From Sphingomonas sp. (lineage in GTDB: Bacteria > Pseudomonadota > Alphaproteobacteria > Sphingomonadales > Sphingomonadaceae): DNA of 34,323 bases. A model generated the notes under the pieces. It did not search any database, had not been told where the DNA came from, and saw nothing but the letters and a program-made list of their open reading frames with translations. The stretch is taken from contig JAICXO010000013.1 in assembly GCA_025980335.1 (NCBI GenBank), positions 1 through 34,323 on the forward strand. The letters are read 5' to 3'. The position numbers and the translations under genes are program-made. Shown piece by piece: positions 1-11,600 of the stretch. Positions within the stretch are counted from its first letter, which is position 1. Every line of letters begins with the position of its first letter.

Positions 1-950
<950 letters not shown>

Positions 951-988
951 TCGGCCTTACGCGGCTCGCTTGCCGCGCGCCAGTCCGC

Positions 989-1594
989 TCAGCCGGCGGC
1001 GCGGATGTTCATCGCAACGGAAATGCGCTCGCCCGACCCGTGCCACGGCTCGACGCTGTGCGACAGCCAGCCGGGGAAGAGCACCAACAGTCCTTCGCGC
1101 GGCCTGATCTCGGCCTTGAGCTCCGGGCCCATGTTGCGGAAACGCAGCGTCGGGGCATGCATCCTGAGGGCCGGCATGCGCGGGTCGTGGAGGACGAGCT
1201 GCCCGCCGTCGCCGTCGCCGACACGGACGTAATAGACCGCGGCCCAGTAGGTGCCGCCGTGGACGTGCGGCATGTTGAAGGCGCCGGGTCCGCTGATGTT
1301 GGCCCAGGCTTCGACCCTCCAGCCAGGCGCGCCGCCGTCGCCACGCTGCGCATGCGCACTTGCGAGCGCGAGCGCGCGGGCGATCACCGCGCGGCCCTCC
1401 TCGCCCGACCAGGCGGCGAAATCGTGGCTCGATTGCCAGCCGCCGCGGTTCGAGAGCTTGAGCCCGGAATCTGCGGCCCGCCGCTCGGCAATGGTCCGCC
1501 CGAGAGCGGCATTGAGCGCATCGGCGTCCTGCAGCTCGTCGATTATGACGGGCGTAGCGAACAGCGCGCGCACGCGCCCGGCGTCCGTGGTCAT
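989..1594 (-). CDS. 2OG-Fe(II) oxygenase family protein (TIGR02466-like)
   Basis: 201 aa; contains WANISGPGAFNMPHVHGGTYWAAVYYVRVGDGDGGQLVLHDPR and LLVLFPGWLSHSVEPWHGSGERISVAMNIR. The HxH..(H)SVEP/R pattern is typical of this family. Confidence 0.82.
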   Translation of the reverse strand: MTTDAGRVRALFATPVIIDELQDADALNAALGRTIAERRAADSGLKLSNRGGWQSSHDFAAWSGEEGRAVIARALALASAHAQRGDGGAPGWRVEAWANISGPGAFNMPHVHGGTYWAAVYYVRVGDGDGGQLVLHDPRMPALRMHAPTLRFRNMGPELKAEIRPREGLLVLFPGWLSHSVEPWHGSGERISVAMNIRAAG

Positions 1595-1659
1595 GCGCCC
1601 CTCACGCTTCGTCGACCGCAGCGCAGGCGGATGCCGCGCGCTGCCGGTCGCTGCCCAGA

Positions 1660-2217
1660 CTAGCGCTTGCGCGACGCGGTGCGGCTGGTCTGCGCCGCCT
1701 GGCGCTCGGCCGCGCTGATGACGCCGTCATGGTTGGTGTCGAGCTTGTCGAACGTCGCGAGCTTGGGCGCGCGATATTCGTCGAGGCTGATCTTGCCGTC
1801 CTTGTTGCGGTCGAGCTGCTGGAGCGCGGGCTCGCCGTTGGGAGCCGTCGTCGGCGCCTGCGGCGAGGCGGCGAGGAACTCGGCCTTGCTGAGCTGCCCG
1901 TCGTGGTTGGTGTCGAGCTTGTTGAACTCGGCCTCGAAACGCGTCCGCACTGCCGCGGCGCGCTGCTGGAGCATCTTCAGTTCCGCCGCGCTGATCTCGG
2001 CTGCGCTGAGCACGCCGTCGCCGTTGGTGTCCATCGCCTTGAAGCTCGCGTCGAGATCCTTGGTCAGCGCGACGCGCGTGATCGTCTGCTGCGGCTGCGC
2101 AGCCGCCGGCGCGCGCGCAGCGGGCTTCGGAGCCGCGGGCGCAACCGCCGTTGCGAGCGCCGGAGAGCCCGCCGCAACCGCGAGCACCGCGCCGAGCGTG
2201 AAGTAAAGTTTCGCCAA
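1660..2217 (-). CDS. Secreted EF-hand calcium-binding protein
   Basis: Four EF-hand-like loops: MDTNGDGVLSAAE, LDTNHDGQLSKAE, LDRNKDGKISLDE, LDTNHDGVISAAE. N-terminal hydrophobic signal AKLYFTLGAVLAVAAGSPALATA. A TTG at 2217 preceded by a purine-rich 'ggggag' is a better start than the longer ORF start at 2259. Confidence 0.85.
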   Translation of the reverse strand: MAKLYFTLGAVLAVAAGSPALATAVAPAAPKPAARAPAAAQPQQTITRVALTKDLDASFKAMDTNGDGVLSAAEISAAELKMLQQRAAAVRTRFEAEFNKLDTNHDGQLSKAEFLAASPQAPTTAPNGEPALQQLDRNKDGKISLDEYRAPKLATFDKLDTNHDGVISAAERQAAQTSRTASRKR

Positions 2218-2504
2218 TTCAATCTCCCCTGAACCTGGAGCGGATAATCCCGAGCGCACCCGTAGCGATTCGCTTCAGGCCCGTCGACTGGCGCTGTGTC
2301 GGAGCGGCAACCTTGCTGTGCAGTGAATTCGAAAAAGCACCGGAACCGCACCCACTACCCTCAATTACGCGCGTGCGCGCGCGACCCCCTGTTGCAACAA
2401 GGCCACAAGGGGGGCGACAAAGCGTGACTAATTGCAATTCGGATCAACTTTTCCACTTTGCTTTTCGAGATCATCAGCGATAAGTCATGGTCAGAGGAAT
2501 GTCT

Positions 2505-2556
2505 CGCCTTGGGGGCGGGCCTGCACGCGTGTAACTGTGCAGACCATCCAAGGGCG
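2505..2556 (+). promoter_or_regulatory. Stem-loop in the presumed 5' leader of the giant autotransporter gene
   Basis: Outer arms cgccttgg (2505-2512) / ccaagggcg (2548-2556, one bulge); inner arms ctgcac (2521-2526) / gtgcag (2537-2542). Confidence 0.5.
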
Positions 2557-2614
2557 GAACACTCCACGGAGTAAACGAGTCCGCGGCCGCGGCTGAAACA
2601 GGGGAATACAACAC

Positions 2615-5600
2615 ATGACGACGACGCAACGGCGTATCGCTCTTCTCACGGGCGCCTCGCTCGCAACGCTGGTCACCGCGGTGCCGGCCTATGCTGCAAA
2701 CGTCACGGTGCCGGACATTCTGCATGTCGGGTTGATTGGCGCCCCTGATGTCACGGATACGTTGACGATCTGCCTCGCGACCGACAATTGCGTGGTCGGA
2801 GGGGAGTTCGGAACGTTCTCGTCGGCCACGCCGGTCGGGTTTGTCGGCGGCCATTTTCCGCCGGTGGTCGAGCAGAGCGCGACTGCGTCGGGTAACGCGA
2901 CGCTCAAGATCGAGAATCTGGGGACGGCATTCGTCGGCGCGACTGAAGTCCTCAACGCCACGGCAGGCGCGGCCCAGGGCACGGTGAACAACTTCACGTC
3001 GGGCGTGATTGCACAGCACGCGCAGGTCGCCGGCGCCGGCAAGCTCACGCTCAGCAACCAGGGCGCAATGAATGTCGGCCTGAACTTCGCGGCCAACGGC
3101 GTGGCGGGCGTCAACGAAGCAATGGCGATCGGCGGAATCGCGCAAACGGCGACGGGCGGCACGTCGGCGGCAATCGCCCTCACAAATTCGTCCCCACTCC
3201 ACGTTGCCGCGAACCTGACCGTCAACGCCGCCGCCGCCGGAACGGCAACGGCGACTCTCGATTTCGGGTTCCGCCAGCACGGCACAGCGACGGGCGCCGT
3301 CGATCTTGGCGTCAACAATAAGTCGACCCTCGCGGCGGTCGGCCACGCTGCCGCCTACGGCACGGTCGCGAACGCGAGCGGCAATCTCGGCACCGGGTTC
3401 GAGCAGACCGGCACCGGAACGGCCGTCAACGTCCACTTCACCAACGCGGCCGGCGCAACCGCCGATTTCAGGGCCTATTCGACGGCGACGGCAACGGTCG
3501 GCAACGCCGTTGCGAATGCCAGCGCGGACGGCGTCCACCAAATCGCCAATGGCACCAACGCCGCGACGGCATCATATGTGAACTACGGCACGCTCGACGT
3601 CGCGGCGACCGCGAACGCGCATTCTCCGGCGCTCGCGAGCGCGAACGCGCACGTCAGCTACGGCATCGACCAGACGGCGCACGTCACCGGCAACGGCGAC
3701 GCGACCGCGCGGGTTGATAACCGCGGGCTGATCGACATCACGGCGATCGCCAATGCCGGCGGCGTTGCCACTGCAACTTACGCGACGGCGATTGCGACGC
3801 CGGCGACGGCGGCCAATGCGAACGCCACTATCGGCAATGGAATCATCCAGCACGCGACCGTCGGCGGCAGCCACGGCAGCGCGGTCGCGGCGGTCACGAA
3901 CCACGCTGGTGACACGATCAACATCAATGCCTCCGCCAACGCGACAGCCTCCGGGCTCGTGCATGCGGTGGCGCAGGTCGGCACCGAAGGTGGCGCCGGG
4001 ATCAAGCAGGATGCTTCTGGGCCGAGCGCGCTCGCGAGCGTGAACAATGCAGGCACGATCAACGTCGGTGCAGCCGCCTACGCGGCGGGAACGCAGGCTG
4101 GCATGCAGACGTCGTCTGTAGCCTTCTCTCTCCCGGGATTCTTCACGGTGATCGACGTTTACCCGATCATGGGCGCGTCCGCGCATGTGAACGCCGGGAT
4201 CGTCCAGGATGCGAACGCAAGCGGCACCTACCAGACGATGGTCGCCGGCAAGCCCGTCATTGTCGTCGGCGATGCGAATGCGACACTGACGAACAGCGGC
4301 ACGCTCAACATTCATGCGACGGCGACTGCGAATGCCACCGCGAACGTCTACAACACGGGCCTTGCGCTCGCGTCGGCCGGAGTCGGCACGGGCGTGAACC
4401 AGCATGCTCATGCCGTGGGCGGGGACGCAACGGCTAGCCTCAACAACGGCGGAACGCTGAACATTACGGCGGCGGCCAATGCCGATGGCGGCATCGTTGC
4501 CGCGACATCGGGTGAGATCTTTGTCGAGTTCGGCTCGCCGTTCAACGACACCCATGCAGCTCCGGGGGCCCGTGCCTCCGTCCACGAGGGCATTCTACAG
4601 TCCGCTACCGCTAACCCGGTCGTGACCGGGACCGGCCTCAATGCAAGCGAGGGCGCCTACAACACGGGAGTGCAGTTCGGTAACGCGCTTGCTTCGCTGA
4701 CTAACGGCGGAACGATCAACATCAACGCGACCGCTCATGGAACAGCCTACGCGTCGGCGCTCGCGTCGGCGGAGGTCGGAGTCGGAATCGACCAGCACGC
4801 CGAAGCCGGAGCGATGGCGATGGGCACCGGCGACACGTCGACGGTGGTCGGTGGCAACGCGCGGGCATCGCTCGCGAACGCGGCGGGCGGGCTGATCAAC
4901 GTCGGCGCGACGGCCTATGCGTCGGGCCAGGTCAGTGGTCTTGCCGGCGCGCATGTGAGCTCGGGCGTCTTCCAGGCGGCGAGTGCGCACGCCGGCAATG
5001 CGTCCGTCGATCTCACGAATGACGGAACCATCGACATCCACGCCAACGCGAGCGGGACGGGGGCGAATGCCTACCATTCCGGGATCGGCGGCGCGGCAGC
5101 GTTCGTCGCGCACGGCATCGGTCAGTATGCGGACGGCCACGGCGGCAACGCCGCGGCAAGCCTCGCCAATGCCGGGACTCTCGACATCACCGCGACGGCG
5201 AATGCCAGCGGCGATTCGGCGCAGGTCACCGACTCCGGCGACCATTATCCGGGCGCCGAGGCGGGAGTCGGAACCGGGATCAACCAGGTCGCGACGGCTC
5301 ACCCGCTGGTGCTTGGCGTCGGTTCCACCGGGAGCGGCAACGAATATGTGACCGCGGCTCAGGCCGGGAACGCATCGGTGTCTCTGACCAACGCGGGCAC
5401 GATCGACATCCATGCCGGTGCGAACGCGAACGCTTATCACTCGGCGTCGGCTTCGGCCGGCATCGGCGCGGGCATTCACCAGCTTGCGCGTGCCGAAACG
5501 ATGACGGTCGGAACCGGCGTCTACACGTCGGTCGTGGGCGGTAACGCTACCGCATACATGACGAACGCTGCGGCCGGCGTGATCAACGTCAGCGCCGCGG

Positions 5601-8600
5601 CGAACGCAGTCGCCGGAAGCGCCGCCAATGCGAAGGCGAGCGTAACTTCGGGCGTCTTCCAGACGGCCTATGCCGGTGCCGGCAACTCGCTCGCGAGCCT
5701 GACCAACAACGGCGCAATCAACATCCGCGCCGGCGCTTACGCGACCGGCAGCAACGCGCACGCGGCTGCGGCGATCAACGGCGGAATCCGGCAGTTCGCC
5801 GGCACGATGACCGAAGGCGGCTTCAGCGAGGGTGGGATTAATGCGCTCGCGGTCCAGGCGACCGCGGGCGGGCCTTATTCGACGGCCGTGATCGTCAACA
5901 ACGGCACGATCAACGTCGACGCGACCGCAGTTGCGCACGCGACCGGGCCGCTCGGCGATAACGCGACGGCAACCGCCGTGGTCAACGGCGGCATCGTCCA
6001 GCACGCCAATGCCGTCGGCGGGAATGCACTGGTCAGCCTGACCGGCACCGGGACGATCGACATCGGCGCGATGGCCAGCGCGGTCGCCGACAGCGGCGTC
6101 GGCAAGGCCAATGCGACGGTCAACACTGCGCTCTCGCAGTCGGCGGTCGCGCATGGCGGAACCGCCTCCGCGATCCTGTCGCAGGCGGGTATCAACATCC
6201 ATGCGAACGCTTATGCGAGCGGCCTGACCGGCGCTTCCGCGCATGCCTCCGTCAACGGCGGCATCGGCCAATATGCGAGCGCCAGCGGGACGGGCAACCA
6301 GGTTGCCAACGTCTCGCTGACGAACGCCGGCGCGCTCAATGTCGTCGCTGCTGCGACGGCGATGGCTCCGGGCCTGACGGTCGTTTCGACCGGGAACGTC
6401 TCGAGCACCCACATCGCCACGCCGGCGGCGCACGCCACGGCCGGTGTCGCCAACGGCATCTGGCAGTCGGCTCACGCCAACCAGGTCACCGAAGGCACGG
6501 TGAAGGCCGGCAAGCCCGGCGCTTACGGCACGGTGACCTACAACTACACCTATGCCGGTGCTGCGGACGCGTCGGCGTCGCTGACCAACAGCGGTGCGAT
6601 CACGATCGGTGCAGACGCACTGGCGTCGGCCGCGTCCGCATTCGCCAATGCGGCGGTTGGGACCGGCATCTATCAGAATGCCCGGGCAACGGGCGGGACT
6701 GCTGCTTATGCGACCGCCGGGCTGTCGAACGGCGCGGCCGGGAGCATCATGGTCGGCGCGGTCGCGTCGGCTCACGGCTCCACGAATGCCGATGCCCACG
6801 CCCGCGTCGGGATGGGCATCGACCAGAACGCCGCCGCCCACATCGACTATGGCACCGCGGTGGCCAGTGCTGCGCTGACCAATGCCGGCGCGATCACCGT
6901 CGGGGCGAGCGCGGTTGCGACCGCGAGCGGGCCTGGCGTGCTCGGCAAGCCGGCAGCGGGCCCGGCGGATGCGTCGGCGCATGTCGGGACCGGCATTTCG
7001 CAGAACGCCTTCGCCAGCGGCCATGGGCTCGCTAGCGTGGTGGTCGGCCTGCGGACCGCGAAGGGCGATTACACGACGTTCGACACCTTCCAGGGTGCCG
7101 GTTCGGCCAGTGTTGCCCTGAACAACAGCGGATCGATCGCGGTCACCGCGAACGCTTCGGCGGCGGGCACGGATGCTTCCGCCACTGCCGACATCGATGA
7201 CGGCATCCGCCAGTTCGCCCACGGCTATGGGGCCAGTGCTGCCAATGCGGTCGCGATGATGACCAATGGCGCGTACGGCACGATGCAGGTGATGGCGAAC
7301 GCCGCGGCAACCGGATCGGATGTCAATGCGGTTGCGCGGGTCGGAACCGGCATCAGCCAGGTTGCGAGCGCAAATGCCACCACCGGGTCGGCAAACGCGG
7401 TTGCGAACATGACGAACGCCGGGGCGATCGCGATCGGTGCGGTCGCGAAGGCCACCGGAACGAGAGCAGACGCAACTGCGCAGGTCACCCGCCAGGCCAT
7501 CTACCAGCAGGCAACGGCAGCGGGCACGGCGGGGACGGCGACTGCCAACATCACCAACAGCGGCAACATCACGATCGACGCGAGCGCGGTTGCGAATGCG
7601 GCCACCGGGTCGGCGCAGGGTTATGCCTGGGTCCGCACCGGGCTGTGGCAGCGGGCGACCGGTGTCGACCACGCGGTCGCATCGATCAGCAACGCCGCCT
7701 ACGGGACGATCGCGATCGGCGCGAACGCCAACGCTTCGGGTCAAAGCGGCGGCTTCGCCGACGCGACCATCGGCGTCGGCCTCGCCCAGAACGCGAACGC
7801 GCACACCGACCAGGTCGGCAGCTACGCGACCGGTTCGATCACCAACAACGGTGCAATCTCGATCGCCGCGAGCGCGAATGCGTTCGGCGGTCGCGAAGGC
7901 GACGCCCAGGCTGGCGCGTTCGTCAGCAACCCGGTGATCCAGACCGCTCACGCCTACAGCAGCGCCGCGGTCAACCTGACCAACAACGGCACGCTCAACA
8001 TCCTCGCCGCGGCGAACGCGTCGGGCGATGAGGGTGCAAGTGCGACTGCGCGCCTCGGTGCTACCACCGAGGGCGGTCTCCGCGCGGTGATCTTCCAGTC
8101 GGCCGGAGCGCGGGGCGACAAGGGCAATGCATCGGTCGGGTTCACCAACACCGGCACGATCGACATTGCCGCCATGGCCAATGCGGTCGGCGGCGAAGAC
8201 GTGTTCGCGAGCGCGCTCGCCTATCACGGCATCGATCAGCGGGCGTTCGGCGGGGCCAGCGGCACGGCCAACGTGACCTTCACCAACGAAGGTCCGCTGA
8301 CGGTCAGCGCCTATGCGAGCGCGCTTGGCGGCGGCGAGGGCACGGCTCTCGCTCATGCGAGCGGCATCCATCAGGTCGCGGCTGCCGGCTCCGGCGCGAT
8401 GGCGAACGTGTACAACACGAACGCGATTGCGGTGTCGGCCACGGCGAACGTCACGGTCGGGAACGCGGCGCACCGCGGCTCCTATGCCCTGGCAAGCGCA
8501 AGCGCGAGCGGCATCAGCCAGAGCGTGTCGGCCGGGCTTCCGACCTCGCACGTCGGGCATGTCACCTATGCAACGCTGACCGCGGCCTACAAGACCTCGT

Positions 8601-11600
8601 CGACGCACAAGGAAGGCTTTGCCCAGGTCAACACCAGCTCGGAGTTCGCTCCGAGCGGACCGGTGGTCGCTACCCTGACCAACACGGGCTCGCTGACGGT
8701 CAACGCCAACGCCAATGCGGTTGGCGAACCGGGAGGCCTCGCCTACGCCGGCGCAACCGCGGTCAACCAGCACGTGTTCGGAAGCAGCGCGGCGGCAACA
8801 GTGATCAACTACGGGACCATTGCGGCGCACGCTTCGGCTGTCGCATCGGCGCTCAACGGTGCTTCTGCCACGGCCGGCGCGGTCGGCATCCGTCAGGATG
8901 TCGTCGCCGGCGGGACGCAGAATACGGTCACCAACCGCGGGCAGGTAACGCTCCACGCTACGGCTTATGGAACGACGATCCAGGCGATGGGTCCGACGAC
9001 CTACGTCACCTCGACGATGACGACGGCGCCGGTTGGACCGGCGACCGCCTTCGTCAGCAACGCGGGTGTGATCGACGTCGCCGCCCACGCCAGCGCGGTC
9101 AACGCCAACGGTGGCCCGGCGATCGGTGCGACCAACACGACTCCTGCCTTCGCCCAGGCTTACGGCCTTGGCGTCGCGCAGAACGCCGCAGGCACGTCGG
9201 TAGCACTGACTGCCAACAACAGCGGCACGATCGACGTAGCGGCCTATGCGACGGCGACCGGCGGCACGGCGGCGTTCGCGTCGGCCGGTGCGCAGGGCAT
9301 CGTGCAGGAGGGCATTGCCGACACGCTCCGGCTGGTAACGCACTCGTCGTTGCAGGCGAGCACGAGGGGCAATGGTCATGTGACCACGGTCATGCTCCCG
9401 GCCAGCTCTTCGGCGACCTACACTGCCGAAGGTCCGGTTAGCGAGACGGTGACCAACACGGGCACCATCAGCGCCCATGCGGCCGCGAATGCGAATGCCG
9501 GCAGCTCTGCAACCGCTGTCGCTTTCGCGACCGGCGTCGTGCAGGCCATCGGCACGACCGGGATGAACGGCGCGACGTCCGCAAGCATGCATGTCGACAA
9601 CGCCGGCCTGATCTCGGCGGCGGCCAACGCCGCAGCCTACGGCACCGCAGCATTCGCCAGCGCGAGTGCGAACGGCGTCCTGCAGCTCGCGAACGCAACC
9701 TCTGCCAACCTCAGCATCGTGAACTACAACACGGTGGCTGCAACCGCGAACGCCCACGCCTACGGCACCGGCTTCGCGAGTGCGACGGCGAACGCCGTCG
9801 GGCTCAAGCAGCTCGCGATGGGGACGGCAGGCCTCTCCGGCGGATCGGCGGTGATCACCAACTACGGCACGATCAACGTCGGCGCGCATGCAAATGCGAC
9901 CGGTGGAAGCGCGGCCAATGCCTACGCGAAGGCGGTTGGCGTCTGGCAGGGTGCGGGAACGCTCCCGCTGACCTTCGACAACGAGGGCGTCGTCAACGTC
10001 AACGCCGCGGCGGTTGCCGCGGGGACGACAGGCTACGCTTCCGCGACGGCGATCGGCTACTTCGGATCGGCCGCTGGCGGCGGGTACGAGACTGCGGCGG
10101 TCGTCAACGCCGGCACGATGAACGTCAGCGCCACGGCGGTCGCTCCGGTGACCGCACATGCGCTGGCCCAGGGCATCGAGGTCAGCAACGCGGCGGTCGG
10201 CGGGGTCGGCCAGCGACTCAACGGCTCGATCACGAACAGCGGCACGCTGAACGTGATGGCGTCGGCGAGCGGCGGCGCGAACAGCTACGCGACGGCGACG
10301 GGCATCGGGGTCGACGGTGGCGTCAACAACATGACGATCACCAACTCGGGCGCGATCAACGTCGACGCGATCACGGCCAATGGCGGCAGCGCGAATGCCT
10401 ACGGCATCCGCGTCGGTACCAACGGCACCGTGACGGCGGGGGCGACGGATGTCGTCACGATCAACAATTCGGGTGACATCATCGCCCGGATCTCGACCGA
10501 TGGCGGCACCACGTTCCAGCGCGGCACGGCGATCGACGTCAGCGGCGCTCCGAACCGGTCGGTCATCAACCTGATGGCCGCGGCGGACACGCCGGCGAAC
10601 ATCTACGGCAATATCGAGCTGCGCAGCGACGCGGACGTGATCAACGTCACGACCGGCGAGACGCTGTTCAACGGCGTGATCAACTCCGGCTGCATGCCTG
10701 CCGGCGGTCCGACCGCGCTGACGCTCGACAATGCGGCGCAGAACGACTGCGGCGTGGGTACGCTCAACATCAACAGCGGAGGCAATCTCCACCTGTTGAA
10801 CGTTGCTGCGGACGGTCCGTCCTATGTGTTCATGAACACGCTCAACATGGGTGCTGACGGCACGATCACCTTCGACCTGCCGGCGCCGGTGGGCGGCGGC
10901 GCGAACGAGCCGATCGGGACCTACCCGCAGATGTTCGTGGATACGGCCAACCTCGACGGCACGATCGTCGCGAACATCGCGGCGCCGGCCAACGGGCTGT
11001 GGGATACGACCACCTACCAGAACGTGATCGATGCCACGACGCGCAACGGCCAGTTCGCAACCTGCACGATCAACGGCCTGCCCGCGGGCTCGCTGCTGAT
11101 CAGCGCCGGGTGCATCTACGACAACGCCGCCAACGTCGACATCGGCATCACTCGGGCGCCGTTCGAAAGCGTTACGGGCCTCAACGGCAACGGCACTGCC
11201 GTCGCCACGGGCCTCGACAGCTACTTCAACGTCAATCTGACGGGCGGGGCTGCGACGATGTTCGCCGACCTGTTCACGATCAGCAACGCGGCGAACTACA
11301 ACACCGCGCTGAACATGCTGTCGGGATCGGTCTATGCGAACTACCTGAACTCGTTCCCGAGCCTGGGTGTTCACGAGAACGACCTGACCGACCACGCGAC
11401 GAACTGCGAGATCCCGGCGCTTGCCGGATCGGTACTCGAGTGCCGTGCGTCCTCGCCGATCCACATCTGGGGTCAGGTCGACTACCAGACGCGGAAGGCG
11501 GACGGCGACATCGAAGCCGGATCGACCAGGTCGAAGCGGTTCACCGGCCTGCTCGGGGTGGATGCGAACGTCGGCAACGCAGCGATCGTCGGTGTGGATG

